In this document: positions 24,598 to 34,034 of the stretch, one piece after another
Layout of the letters: each line of letters opens with the position of its first letter
How positions within the stretch are numbered: position 1 is the stretch's first letter
Origin: JAKJGV01 sp964617565
GTDB lineage: Bacteria > Verrucomicrobiota > Kiritimatiellia > CAIQIC01 > JAGNIJ01
Assembly: GCA_964617565.1 (NCBI GenBank)
Contig: CAZTYH010000005.1
Span: forward strand, 1 to 64,000
Length of the DNA stretch: 64,000 nt
Direction of reading: 5' to 3'
Notes under the pieces: model-generated
Told to the model about the DNA's origin: nothing
Seen by the model: the letters and a program-made list of their open reading frames with translations, nothing else
Database searches by the model: none
Position numbers and translations under genes: made by a program

Positions 24598-26076
24598 ATG
24601 CCTGAGTACAGACAGCACAGAGGAAAGAGATCAAGACCTGGGCGCGGGAACCGTATGGATTCGCGCGATTCCGTAGGCCAGACACGGGCCATGCAGCAGG
24701 ACCCCGGATTCAAGGAGGAAAGAGCCGTGCAGCAGGAAAACAACAACGGACAGAATCAGCAGCCGGTGAACGGACAGGGCGAAGGCGCTGCTGTCGAAAC
24801 AAAGCCTCAGCAGGGAACAGGCAAGACCCTCAAGCTGTTCGATCTGCAGACCATGCCCGTCCCGGAGATCCAGAGGATCGCGGACAGTTATGGCCTCCAG
24901 GATCTGGGCGCGTTGCGCAAGCACGAGTTGATTTTCGAAATCCTGAAAGCGAACGCGCGCCTGAACGGCACGATGTATGGCCGCGGCGTGCTGGAAATTC
25001 TGCCGGATGGCTTCGGGTTTCTGCGGTCACCGTATTACAACTATCTCCCATGCCCGGAGGACATCTATGTGTCCCCATCACAGATCCGCCGTTTTGCGCT
25101 CAGGACCGGTGATCTCGTGGAAGGCGAAATCCGCGCGCCGAAGGACAAGGAGCGTTTCTTTGCCCTTCTGAAGGTGGACCGCATCAACAGTGATGAGCCC
25201 GATAAGTCGCGGAACAAGGTTCCGTTCGAGAACCTGACTCCTTTGTTCCCCAACCGGCGCCTCGTGCTTGAGACGAACAAGGAAGAGATTTCCATGCGGG
25301 TCATGGACCTGCTTACGCCGATCGGCATGGGGCAGCGCGGCCTGATTGTTGCCCCGCCGCGTACCGGTAAGACGGTGCTGCTGCAGCAGGTAGCGAACAG
25401 TATTTCCGCCAACAATCCTCAGGTTAAATTGATCGTACTGCTCATTGATGAACGTCCGGAAGAAGTGACGGACATGGAGCGGAATACGAAGGCCGAAGTT
25501 TTAAGTTCCACCTTCGACGAGCCGCCGGAACGGCATGTACAGGTGGCCGAAATTGTCATTGAAATGGCGAAGCGCATGGTGGAATGCGGACGGGATGTGG
25601 TGATCCTGCTCGACAGCATCACGCGTCTCGCGCGTGCCTACAACACGCTGCAACCGCACAGCGGCAAGATCCTCTCCGGCGGTGTGGACGCGAATGCGCT
25701 GCACAAGCCGAAGAGATTCTTCGGCGCGGCGCGAAATATCGAAGGCGGTGGAAGCCTGACGATTATCGCCACGGCGCTGGTGGATACGGGCAGCAGGATG
25801 GATGAGGTAATCTTCGAAGAGTTCAAAGGCACCGGCAACATGGAGCTTGGGCTCGATCGGCATCTCGTGGACAAGCGCATATTCCCGGCGATCAACATCG
25901 AAAAGTCGGGTACGCGCAAGGAAGAACTGCTGCTGCATCCGGATGAATTGAGCAAGATATGGATTCTCCGGAAGGCGTTGAACGGAGTTCCCCCCGTGGA
26001 AGCAATGGAATTGCTTGTCAACCGCCTGAAGAAGACGGGAAGCAACGCGGAATTCCTCATGGGCCTGCAGGGTTAG
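24598..26076 (+). CDS. rho: Transcription termination factor Rho
   Basis: A 492-aa hexameric RNA helicase that terminates transcription. ATG 24598 is chosen (AAAGGAG 10 nt ahead); the open frame from 24562 lies inside coaE. Residues 1-75 form a basic, Gln/Asn-rich extension without homologue motifs. The Rho N-terminal helical domain (LKLFDLQTMPVPEIQRIADS) and an OB-fold RNA-binding domain (YGRGVLEILPDGFGFLRSP) follow, then Walker A APPRTGKTVLLQ, Walker B VVILLDSITRLARAYN and the Q/R-loop region. Such N-terminal extensions are common in PVC and other lineages and may modulate RNA binding. Confidence 0.97.
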   Translation: MPEYRQHRGKRSRPGRGNRMDSRDSVGQTRAMQQDPGFKEERAVQQENNNGQNQQPVNGQGEGAAVETKPQQGTGKTLKLFDLQTMPVPEIQRIADSYGLQDLGALRKHELIFEILKANARLNGTMYGRGVLEILPDGFGFLRSPYYNYLPCPEDIYVSPSQIRRFALRTGDLVEGEIRAPKDKERFFALLKVDRINSDEPDKSRNKVPFENLTPLFPNRRLVLETNKEEISMRVMDLLTPIGMGQRGLIVAPPRTGKTVLLQQVANSISANNPQVKLIVLLIDERPEEVTDMERNTKAEVLSSTFDEPPERHVQVAEIVIEMAKRMVECGRDVVILLDSITRLARAYNTLQPHSGKILSGGVDANALHKPKRFFGAARNIEGGGSLTIIATALVDTGSRMDEVIFEEFKGTGNMELGLDRHLVDKRIFPAINIEKSGTRKEELLLHPDELSKIWILRKALNGVPPVEAMELLVNRLKKTGSNAEFLMGLQG

Positions 26077-26125
26077 CGTCTTTTTGTGGGGGATGTTTGC
26101 GGTAGATGAGCGGGGTAGCCCTGAC

Positions 26126-26154
26126 TTGACGGCAGGCCGGGGGTTCCCTAATGT
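26126..26154 (+). promoter_or_regulatory. Promoter of tig-clpP-clpX
   Basis: TTGACG at 26126-26131, a 17-bp spacer, TAATGT at 26149-26154, about 60 nt before the tig start, in the 137-bp spacer after rho. Confidence 0.5.
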
Positions 26155-26213
26155 AAGCCGCCTTTGAAGAGGCGCTGAATGCATCCAGACTTCCGATGGA
26201 GGTTGAATCCGGA

Positions 26214-27512
26214 ATGAATGTTACTGTTGAAGCCGCGGGCCCGTGCCGCAAGAAACTGTCTATTGAGATTCCCGCCGAGCGGGTGGACGCGGAGTATGAG
26301 CGCGTTGTCGGCGCTTTCGTCCGGGAAGCCCGTATTCCCGGATTCCGACCCGGCAAAGCCCCGAGGGGGGTTGTTGAGAAGCGTTTTTCCAAGGATATTC
26401 TTCAAGAGGTGAAGGACCGCATCATTCCGATCGGCTATCACGAGGCCATTCAGCAGCAGAAACTTGATCCGGTCGCCATTCTCGGAGTGGAAAATGTGTC
26501 TTTGCTTGTCGGTCAGCCGGCATCGTTTTCGGTGGTTCTCGATGTGCCGCCGGAATTCGAATTGCCTCAATATCGTGAGATACCCCTGACCGCCGCAAAG
26601 GTGGAAGTGAAGGAAGAAGAGATCGAAGCAACGAAGAAGCGGTTGCTCGAGCAGGCCGCGCGTTGGGAGGAAGTTTCAGGGCGTCCTGTGCAGGCCGGCG
26701 ACCTGGTAAAGGTGGATTACGAAGGTGTTTGCGAAAGCAAGGCCATTGAAGACATCGCGCCGCAGTCGCCCGGTTTGGGCAAGGGATCTGATTTTATGGT
26801 CCTCGCGGATGAGAACGCATTTCTTCCAGGATTCGGCGAGGCGCTTGTGGGTGCTTCCGTCGGAGAGAAGAAGCAGGTCCAAGTAGATTTCCCCGCCGAT
26901 TTTGCTGAAAAAGCGGTGGCAGGCAAGGCGTGCACCTACTTCGTAGATGTGAAGGGAATTCGTGAGAAGCATTTGCCGGAGATCAACGAGGAATTGCTGA
27001 AAAAGTTTGGCGTGGAATCGGAAGCCGCGTTGGTCGAGCGGATTCGCGAAGACATGCTGAAAATGAAGCAGAACAACGAAAAGCAGCGCCAGCGCGGCGA
27101 AATCATACGCCAGTTGCTTGAGCGGGCGAAATTGGATGTGCCGGAGTCGGTCGTTGCCGAGGAAACGCGAGACGTGGTCTATGACATTGTGCGGCAGGAG
27201 TCCTACCGCGGCGTTTCGCGCGAAGACATCGAGAAGCAGAAAGACGAGATTTTCGAGGCCGCGAGCAAAAATGCCACGGAAAAGGTGAAGCTGCGCTATA
27301 TCCTGCATCGGATTGCCGAACAGGAGAAAGTGGAGATTTCCGACGAAGAAGTAAGCAAGGAGATTGCGACACTAGCGGCGCGCTACGGCGTGCCCGCGGC
27401 CGATTTCCGGGCGGATCTTCAGAAGAAAAACGCGATCGAGAAAATTCGCGAGGATTTACGGTTGAACAAGACGCTGGACCTGTTGCTCGAACAAGCCAGA
27501 ATAACGGAATAG
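26214..27512 (+). CDS. tig: Trigger factor (ribosome-associated chaperone)
   Basis: A 432-aa chaperone. The N-terminal ribosome-binding domain carries the signature RIPGFRPGKAPRGVVEKRF (residues about 40-60). The FKBP-like PPIase domain (GDLVKVDYEG to about 255) and the helical C-terminal domain (NEELLKKFGVES to the end) follow. ATG 26214 is preferred: GGAGG lies 11 nt ahead and the family normally opens this way; ATG 26196 would add six residues. It sits directly before clpP, the usual tig-clpP-clpX order. Confidence 0.95.
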   Translation: MNVTVEAAGPCRKKLSIEIPAERVDAEYERVVGAFVREARIPGFRPGKAPRGVVEKRFSKDILQEVKDRIIPIGYHEAIQQQKLDPVAILGVENVSLLVGQPASFSVVLDVPPEFELPQYREIPLTAAKVEVKEEEIEATKKRLLEQAARWEEVSGRPVQAGDLVKVDYEGVCESKAIEDIAPQSPGLGKGSDFMVLADENAFLPGFGEALVGASVGEKKQVQVDFPADFAEKAVAGKACTYFVDVKGIREKHLPEINEELLKKFGVESEAALVERIREDMLKMKQNNEKQRQRGEIIRQLLERAKLDVPESVVAEETRDVVYDIVRQESYRGVSREDIEKQKDEIFEAASKNATEKVKLRYILHRIAEQEKVEISDEEVSKEIATLAARYGVPAADFRADLQKKNAIEKIREDLRLNKTLDLLLEQARITE

Positions 27513-27529
27513 AAACGGGAGGGCTCCTC

Positions 27530-27942
27530 ATGAAGGAACAGTCTCAGATACTGATACCGATGGTTGTTGAGCAGACAGGGCGTGGTGAGCGCGCCTATGA
27601 CATTTATTCACGATTGCTGAAGGACCGCATCATCTTCATCGGAACGGCGATCACCGACGAGGTCAGCAACCTTGCGATTGCACAGATGCTTTTCCTCCAG
27701 GGTGAGGACGCGGATAAAGACATCAACGTGTACATCAATTCGCCGGGTGGTTCGGTTACGGCCGGCCTTGCCATTTATGACACCATGCAGTTCCTGAAAT
27801 GCCCCGTGACAACTTATTGCGTGGGGCAGGCGGCCAGCATGGGTGCGGTCCTCCTCGCGGCCGGGGCGAAGGGCAAGCGGTATGCGCTTCCGAACGCCAG
27901 GATCATGATCCATCAGCCCTGGGGCGGTGTGGAAGGACACGC
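27530..27942 (+). CDS. clpP: ClpP protease proteolytic subunit, 3' end lost in gap
   Basis: The first 137 residues of the caseinolytic serine peptidase. Motifs present are INSPGGSVTAGLAIYDTM, GQAASMGAVLLAAG (nucleophile Ser) and ARIMIHQPWGG (catalytic His); the catalytic Asp and roughly the last 60 residues fall into the N run. GGGAGG precedes ATG 27530. ClpP forms the tetradecameric chamber served by ClpX, whose gene follows. The reading frame that appears to run on across the Ns into ClpX is an artefact of the gap length. Confidence 0.95.
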
Positions 27943-28042
27943 NNNNNNNNNNNNNNNNNNNNNNNNNNNNNNNNNNNNNNNNNNNNNNNNNNNNNNNNNN
28001 NNNNNNNNNNNNNNNNNNNNNNNNNNNNNNNNNNNNNNNNNN
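27943..28042. other. 100-N scaffold gap hiding real sequence
   Basis: Exactly 100 Ns with no flank overlap. About 60 codons of ClpP and roughly 190-200 codons of ClpX (zinc finger, Walker A and B) are missing, so the true gap should be about 0.75-0.85 kb. Confidence 0.85.
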
Positions 28043-28723
28043 GCGCGAAGAACCGAAAATGTTTCCATCACGCGCGATGTGTCGGGCGAAGGGGTGCAAC
28101 AGGCTCTGCTTAAGATATTGGAGGGGACGATGGCTGCGGTGCCGCCGCAGGGTGGCCGCAAGCATCCGCAACAGGAATACATCCGGATCAACACGGAGAA
28201 TATTCTCTTCATTTGCGGTGGTGCGTTTGTCGGACTGGAAGATATCATCCGGCGGCGACTCGGGAAGGGCGTTATCGGTTTCAATGCGCGCAAGATGCCT
28301 CCCTCCTTGAGCATCCTGGAGCAGGTGCAGCCGGAGGATCTGCTGCATTTCGGTTTGATTCCCGAATTCATTGGCCGCCTGCCGGTCGTCTCCACGTTGA
28401 ATCCGTTGACGGAAGAGGACCTGGTGCGGATTCTACAGGAGCCCAAGAATGCGATGATCCGGCAATACGCCAAGTTGCTTGCCATGGAGGGCGTCAAGCT
28501 GCACTTCACCGATTCCGCGTTGCGCGAACTGGCAAAAATCGCGCACAAAAAAGGTACTGGCGCGCGCGGGCTGCGTTCCATTCTCGAGCAGGTCATGCTG
28601 GATGTCATGTACGAGGTTCCTTTGAAGGGCGGCATTACGGATCTGACCGTGACCCGGCCCATGGTGGCCGGCAAGCGGCAAATGCTTGGACTTTCGCATC
28701 ATGACTCGCGGAACGTCGCGTAG
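28043..28723 (+). CDS. clpX: ClpX unfoldase, 5' part lost in gap
   Basis: The C-terminal 226 residues of the AAA+ unfoldase, beginning at SITRDVSGEGVQQALLK, with pore-2 region PPQGGRKHPQQE, sensor-1 ILFICGGAF, IPEFIGRLPV, and sensor-2 GTGARGLRSI. The zinc-binding domain, Walker motifs and pore-1 loop should lie in the N run. It partners the preceding ClpP. The tail after VMYEVP is short but normal. No sign of decay in the visible part. Confidence 0.95.
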   Translation, partial: ARRTENVSITRDVSGEGVQQALLKILEGTMAAVPPQGGRKHPQQEYIRINTENILFICGGAFVGLEDIIRRRLGKGVIGFNARKMPPSLSILEQVQPEDLLHFGLIPEFIGRLPVVSTLNPLTEEDLVRILQEPKNAMIRQYAKLLAMEGVKLHFTDSALRELAKIAHKKGTGARGLRSILEQVMLDVMYEVPLKGGITDLTVTRPMVAGKRQMLGLSHHDSRNVA

Positions 28724-28753
28724 CTCCCGTAATTTTATCAGGGCACGGTTTTC

Positions 28754-30334
28754 ATGAAGGGTTCTCTCTTGCGTCTTTTCCGTTCCTTCTTTGTTTTATG
28801 GGCGATATGGCAATGCTTCGACGCATGCGTATCCCACGCCGTTGCGCGGGAAGTGCCTGTAACGATTCTCACAACAACCGATTTGCATGGGCATCTGTTG
28901 CCCTGCACCGATTACGAAGGGAACGCAAACGTCGGCGGACTGCTGCGCTGTGCATCGCTCATACAGGACCTTCGCAGCAGGTATCCGAACGTACTGTACG
29001 TTGATTGCGGAGACCTGATCCAGGGAGGTGGAGAGAGCTGGCTCAGTCGCGGCCGCATAATGGTCCGGGCCCTTGAATGGCTGGGGTGTGACGCCTGGGT
29101 GGTCGGGAACCACGATTTTGACTGGGGTGTGGATACGCTGCTTAAGTTGCACGATTCCACGGACGTCCCGATGCTGGGAGCGAATATCCGGTGGCGGGCG
29201 GGTTCGCCGCCATTGCTGCCCAATCTGAGATCTCATGTGGTGAAGAATATGGATGGTGTACGGGTGGCGTTGCTCGGGCTGACCTCGCCGGCTGTTTCCA
29301 CGTGGTTGACGCCGGATATCCTTGGAGATGTCTTGTTTGAGGATAGCCTGACCGCGTTGCGGCGCGTGATGCCGGAGGTGAAAGAGGACAAGCCGGACAT
29401 AATCGTATTGCTTGTGCACCAGGGGCTCGCGGAGTTTCAGGACGATCATGCAAACGAGATTGCCGGTATCGCCGCCCGTTTTCCTGAAATAGACGTCATT
29501 ATTGGCGCGCATACGCACAAGGTCCGGGAAGGACACTGGGTTAACGGCATCCTGTACGTGCAGGCGGGCTATCATGGCAATTGGCTTGGACAGGTGGACA
29601 TGGTCTATGACACTGTTCGCCGCAAGCTGATCAAGCGGGAATCGCGCGTGCATCGTGTCGGCCGTGAATGGGATGAATGCGGAGGGTTGCGGGATCATCT
29701 GGGCGAGGAATTGCAGCGCGCGGAAGGTTATCTTTCCAAGGTTCTGAGCCAATGCGACGAGAAGATAACCTCGTCCCGGAAACCTCCATGCAATTCGCCG
29801 ATGCAGGTTCTGATTGCCTCGGCCATGGCGGAAAAAGCGGGAGCGGATATCGTGCTCCAGGGTGTGTTCAGCGAGGAGGAGTTGGAAAAAGGGCCTGTCA
29901 GCATGGCGGACATCTGGCGCGTGGTCCCGTACGAGAATACGATAGGCGTTCTCTCGCTGACGGCATCCGAACTTCGCGACATACTTGAGGAAAACGCACT
30001 GCTCGCAGGATCGCATCATTTTCTCGGCACATGGGGACTGGTCTACGATCTCGACACGCGCGCGCCGGAAGGTTCACGCGTCTCCAATCTCCGATTGCCG
30101 GACGGCGCTCCTCTGCATGGCAGGAAACGGTTCCGGGTCGCGGTCGGCAGTTTTGCACTGGCGTCCGGCGGGCGTCGCTATCCTGTTTTGAGCTCATTGG
30201 CCCGCAAGCCGGAATGCCGGCTGGAGATGACGAACATTGACACGCGCACGGCCGTGATTGACTATGTCCGGAAACGCCGCCGCCTGAAAGCGGTCGTGGA
30301 TACCGGAACGGTTATTACAGCGGGGAGCGACTGA
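28754..30334 (+). CDS. Periplasmic 5'-nucleotidase / metallophosphatase (UshA-like)
   Basis: A 526-aa exported enzyme. Signal peptide with a hydrophobic core at residues 8-22, then the calcineurin-like phosphoesterase metal site: TTTDLHGHLLP, CGDLIQGG, VVGNHDFDWG, VLLVHQGL, IIGAHTHK. The C-terminal domain (about 350-500) has the 5'-nucleotidase C-terminal pattern (VPYENTIGVLSLTASELRDI). It is expected to release phosphate from nucleotides or related esters in the periplasm. It begins 30 nt after clpX. Substrate cannot be told from sequence; UDP-sugar hydrolase or 2',3'-cyclic phosphodiesterase are alternatives. Confidence 0.9.
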   Translation: MKGSLLRLFRSFFVLWAIWQCFDACVSHAVAREVPVTILTTTDLHGHLLPCTDYEGNANVGGLLRCASLIQDLRSRYPNVLYVDCGDLIQGGGESWLSRGRIMVRALEWLGCDAWVVGNHDFDWGVDTLLKLHDSTDVPMLGANIRWRAGSPPLLPNLRSHVVKNMDGVRVALLGLTSPAVSTWLTPDILGDVLFEDSLTALRRVMPEVKEDKPDIIVLLVHQGLAEFQDDHANEIAGIAARFPEIDVIIGAHTHKVREGHWVNGILYVQAGYHGNWLGQVDMVYDTVRRKLIKRESRVHRVGREWDECGGLRDHLGEELQRAEGYLSKVLSQCDEKITSSRKPPCNSPMQVLIASAMAEKAGADIVLQGVFSEEELEKGPVSMADIWRVVPYENTIGVLSLTASELRDILEENALLAGSHHFLGTWGLVYDLDTRAPEGSRVSNLRLPDGAPLHGRKRFRVAVGSFALASGGRRYPVLSSLARKPECRLEMTNIDTRTAVIDYVRKRRRLKAVVDTGTVITAGSD

Positions 30335-30360
30335 GGTTACTGTGCGGAGGGCTGGAGCAG

Positions 30361-31545
30361 ATGGAGCAGCAGGCACAGAGTTGGGACGAAAGATGGATTT
30401 ACCGGCTTTTGCCGGCGTATGCGTTTGCGGTGCCTGTCTCGATTGCGCTTGCCGAGCCCATTGGATTCATTGTGATCGCCCTCTGGCTTTACCGGACCAT
30501 AAGGACCAGGGATGACACCGTATTCAGGAACCCGCTGTTTCTTCCTATTTTCGCATTCACGCTCATTGCTCTTGTTTCCATTCCCTTCAGTGTGCGGCCC
30601 TTAATTTCTCTCGGGAAATGTCATCGCTTGCTACTGGCCATGGTCGTATTTGCCATCGGCACGGCGACACAGCGGCGCGAATCGGGCGTGCGTATTATGG
30701 TCTGGTTATTCGCTCTGGCCTGTTCGCTTCGCGCGATTTACCACGTTGGATACATCGTGGTAAGCGTGCGGAGAGGCATGGATGTCTTCGACACGGGCAA
30801 TATGCGCGATCCACAGATGTATCTTGCAGCGCTGTGCTTCCTGCTGGCTGCGGTATTGGTCGGGAAGAAACCGGATCGTTCAACCGCGACATGGGGCGGT
30901 ATTATTGCAACGGCGGCAGGGCTTTTGCTCAACTTCAAAAGAGGCGCCTGGCTTGCCTTTGTGCTGGCCGTTGCGGCAATGACTTCTGCCACCCGCCGCT
31001 GGCGAGCCGTGCTTTTCGCGGTGGCCCTGGTGGCCGCCATCGCATTCCTGCCTCAAACCCGAAATCGCATTCGGATGCTGAACAACGAGTTTTCTTTGAA
31101 GATGGGTGGAAGGTATGCCCTTTGGACCAAGGTCGCGTTGCCCTTGATGAAGGAGTATCCCCACGGGATGGGGTATGCCGCTTCCCGGAACGAGGATTTC
31201 CGGAGATTTGAGCGAGGCATTCAGGATGGCCTTCATCATTTGCACAATAATGTACTCCAGGTGAGGCTCGAATTGGGGTGGGTGGGGTTGGTGGCATGGA
31301 TTTGGTGGATAACGGCAACGCTTGTTTCGGCGTGGAGGACCCATCGTCGCATGACGCGTGCGGGCGATCGTGATGCATGGATCGCGGTCGGTGCTTTCGG
31401 CGCGCTGATCGGTATTCTCGCGAACGGTGTCGTGGAGTACAACTTCGGGGACAGCGAGATTCTCATGCTGGCTTATCTTGTCATGGGCGTGATTGCCGTG
31501 TTGCGCGGGAAAAGCATTCAGCGCGGAGGAGGTGTGCCGGCGTGA
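30361..31545 (+). CDS. O-antigen ligase/polymerase-like membrane protein (WaaL/Wzy type)
   Basis: A 394-aa polytopic protein with about 10-11 membrane helices and a large periplasmic loop between the penultimate helices, as in WaaL/Wzy proteins. Near residue 300 the loop contains HLHNNVLQVRLELGWVGL, the family's His-containing HxHN motif followed by the typical start of the next helix. Such proteins transfer lipid-linked glycan onto lipid A core or polymerise it. The start ATG 30361 has GGAGCA ahead. The stop overlaps the GTG of the next gene (GTGA). The exact acceptor is unknown. Confidence 0.82.
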   Translation: MEQQAQSWDERWIYRLLPAYAFAVPVSIALAEPIGFIVIALWLYRTIRTRDDTVFRNPLFLPIFAFTLIALVSIPFSVRPLISLGKCHRLLLAMVVFAIGTATQRRESGVRIMVWLFALACSLRAIYHVGYIVVSVRRGMDVFDTGNMRDPQMYLAALCFLLAAVLVGKKPDRSTATWGGIIATAAGLLLNFKRGAWLAFVLAVAAMTSATRRWRAVLFAVALVAAIAFLPQTRNRIRMLNNEFSLKMGGRYALWTKVALPLMKEYPHGMGYAASRNEDFRRFERGIQDGLHHLHNNVLQVRLELGWVGLVAWIWWITATLVSAWRTHRRMTRAGDRDAWIAVGAFGALIGILANGVVEYNFGDSEILMLAYLVMGVIAVLRGKSIQRGGGVPA

Positions 31546-32673
31546 AATGGTCGTTTCCCCTGGCGCGCGTCGCGGGCATACCTATCCGCATCCATCTTTC
31601 CTTCCTGTTGATTGTCGGATGGATTGCATGGTTGGGATGGACGGAGGGAGGTTGGGTGTCGAGCCTGTGGGCGGTGGCGCTGATTCTTGCTCTTTTTGCC
31701 TGCGTCGTGATCCACGAGTTGGCACACAGCCTGGTCGCTATTCGATTCGGAGGCAAGGTCCGAAGCGTCACGCTATGGCCGATCGGTGGTGTGGCCAGCA
31801 TGAAATCCATTCCGGAACAGCCGCGGCAGGAGTTGCTGATTTCTCTGGCAGGGCCGCTGGTGAACGTGGATTGCGGGCTTGCTGATTCTTGCGCGCGGCG
31901 GTTTTCCCGCGTGGATTGATGTGCCGCTTGTTCCTCGCGGACCGGCGGAATTGGCGGATGCGCTCGCCCGCGCGAACCTTATCCTGGCCCTGTTTAATCT
32001 TTTGCCTGCTTTTCCCATGGATGGTGGACGTGTCATGCGAAGCCTGCTGGCCATGTTTCTGCCTTACGCCCGGGCCACTGCCATCGCCGCCGCGATCGGG
32101 CAGACGCTGGCGGTGGGGTTTGTTTTGTTGGGGTTGGCGTTCAATCCCTTTTTAATGGTCATCGGTTTTTTCGTCTTCTTCGGTGCCGAGAGCGAAGAAC
32201 GCGCGGCACGGGTGAAAGAAATGCTGCAGGGTGTTTATGCCGAGGACGTCATGCTGGATCCTTTTGTCAGTCTCCATCCTGAGGACCGCGTGGGCCGGTG
32301 CCTGGAGCTGGCCTCTCATCACCGGCAGGAGGATTTCCCCGTGGAATGCGAAGGAAAGGTGGTCGGGATCATGACCCGCAAGGATTGGCTGAACGCCTTG
32401 CATGGTCGTGGCGCAGAAACGCTTGTAGCCGAGGTGATGAAAAAAGTGTTCGTCAGTGTGGACGTTCGCACTCCACTCGCAAAACTATACAAGGACCTCC
32501 GTGCCTTGGAGCAAGGGCTCTTTCCGGTGCTCAGGGCAGGGCGGATGGTGGGAGTGCTTACGGCAGAGGACATCAGCAAATACTTGCTAATCCAGGAAGT
32601 GCGCCGCGATATGAGCCCGGCTTCGTCGCAACCGAACGGCAACGCATCACGTTTCACGATCGATCTGGGTTGA
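31542..32673 (+). pseudogene. Site-2 protease (M50) with CBS pair, frameshifted
   Basis: A membrane zinc protease of the SpoIVFB/Rip3 type split over two frames. Frame 1 runs from GTG 31542 with VIHELAHSLVAIRFGGK (zinc-binding HExxH) to 31919. Frame 2 carries LFNLLPAFPMDGGRVMRSL (third metal ligand) and two CBS domains (about 32230-32610). The break is at 31866-31870: removing one G from GTGGATT yields AGPLVNVIAGLLILARGG, a perfect family fit, and a 376-aa protein of normal length. A single base insertion is the only lesion, so an assembly error or a fresh mutation are both possible. GTGA overlap with the upstream gene implies coupling. Confidence 0.85.
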
Positions 32674-34011
32674 TTCCCTGATCCACATCAATAGTTCTTC
32701 GCGTGAAGAAAATCGGTTCTCCAACTGAGCTTCGTAGGCCCTGCGATGCCACAGGCCCACTTGCGGGCCTTCGGGGATGCCCAGCGCCATGATGTCATTG
32801 CCTGTAATCCATGGTGGGGGCAGGGCCGGTTCGTTGCCGATCTGCTGCATGAAATCCCGGAGGAAGTGATAATTGCCGAGATCTCCGTGGCTGTTCAGGC
32901 AATCCAGGCGATGCAACTCAAGTTCGACTTCGAAAGTCGGCGCAGCGATCATTCTCCGCAGCTTTGCGGTGCGCATGCGCTGAACGTCCATGAACCGCAT
33001 GTGATTGCAAACGCAGTGAACGACGTCGGCGATCAACTGTGAAGACATGTGCAGCCGCTTCATGATTGCTTCAGTCAACGCTCCGCCTTTTGCGGCATGA
33101 CCGTGAAACCGAATACGTTCACCACCTGTTTCTTCCTGTATTGTTTCGGCGGTCGGCGGCTTTCCGATGTCATGAAAAAGAACGGCGTATGCCAGGGTGG
33201 CTGAACGAGCGGGCTCCATGGAATCGAGCATCATGATCGTGTGCGTGAACACATCTCCTTCAGGGTGAAAGTCGGGCGATTGACCTTGGCCCGCCATGGC
33301 GGCCACTTCGGGCAGGATGACGTTCAGCAGGCCCGCGTCGAAAAGGAGTTGCATGGCGCGCCCCGCGTGAGGCGATTCGGTCAGGAGACGGGTTAGTTCG
33401 TATTGTATTCTCTCGACGCTGATATCCGCAACGCGGGACGCCAGCCGGCGAATGGATTCCATGGTGCAGGACTCAATTTCGAAGTCGAGTGTGCCGGCAA
33501 AGCGCACCGCGCGAAGCATGCGCAGGTAATCTTCGGCAAATCGTTCCGCCGGATCGCCGATGGCACGAACCAGGCGCTGCTCAATGTCCTGCCGCCCCCC
33601 GATGAAATCGAGAACCTTGTTTTCGATGGGATCAAAAAACATGCCGTTGATCGTGAAATCGCGGCGGCGCGCGTCTTCCTCGGGTCCGCAGAACCGAACG
33701 GCGGCAGGATGGCGACCATCTGCAATGCCCACATCGGTTCGGAATGCGGCTACCTCGGTTGTCGTATCGTTCAATAGGACGCGGGAAACCCCAAATGCGG
33801 CACCGACCTCGACAACGTGGTCGAAGAGCTCGCGAATCGTGGAAGGTGGCGCATTCGTGGCAACGTCATAATCGCTTGGGTTGCGTCCCATGCACATATC
33901 GCGCACACAACCTCCGGCGAAAAGTGCTGTGAAGCCGGAAGACTTCAATCGCTTGACGATATGAATGGCCGCATCCCGCGCACCCTGGTTATCCGTCTGC
34001 CCCTTGTTCAT
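32647..34011 (-). CDS. CCA-adding tRNA nucleotidyltransferase / poly(A) polymerase family with HD domain
   Basis: A 454-aa class II nucleotidyltransferase. ALFAGGCVRDMCMGRNPSDYD holds the GG..R and metal-binding DxD motifs, RRRDFTINGMFFD is the RRD motif, and GDPAERFAEDYLRMLRAVRFA the ERxxxD block. The middle HD phosphohydrolase-like region has LFHDIGKP. It adds or repairs the 3' CCA of tRNAs. ATG 34011 is chosen because GAGAGG lies 7 nt ahead; ATG 34038, which overlaps the upstream stop as ATGA, would add nine residues. Both tRNA genes in this window already encode CCA. Its 3' end overlaps the M50 gene's 3' end on the other strand by 27 bp. Confidence 0.93.
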   Translation of the reverse strand: MNKGQTDNQGARDAAIHIVKRLKSSGFTALFAGGCVRDMCMGRNPSDYDVATNAPPSTIRELFDHVVEVGAAFGVSRVLLNDTTTEVAAFRTDVGIADGRHPAAVRFCGPEEDARRRDFTINGMFFDPIENKVLDFIGGRQDIEQRLVRAIGDPAERFAEDYLRMLRAVRFAGTLDFEIESCTMESIRRLASRVADISVERIQYELTRLLTESPHAGRAMQLLFDAGLLNVILPEVAAMAGQGQSPDFHPEGDVFTHTIMMLDSMEPARSATLAYAVLFHDIGKPPTAETIQEETGGERIRFHGHAAKGGALTEAIMKRLHMSSQLIADVVHCVCNHMRFMDVQRMRTAKLRRMIAAPTFEVELELHRLDCLNSHGDLGNYHFLRDFMQQIGNEPALPPPWITGNDIMALGIPEGPQVGLWHRRAYEAQLENRFSSREELLMWIRESTQIDRET

Positions 34012-34034
34012 GAAGCAACCTCTCGTCGGTCGCA

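Noticed and set aside
27530..28723. One 397-codon frame running through the N gap
   Set aside because: It joins ClpP to ClpX across 100 placeholder bases; the two are separate genes with real sequence missing between them.
28796..30019. 407-codon frame antisense to the 5'-nucleotidase
   Set aside because: All phosphoesterase motifs are on the plus strand; the antisense frame has no recognisable domain.
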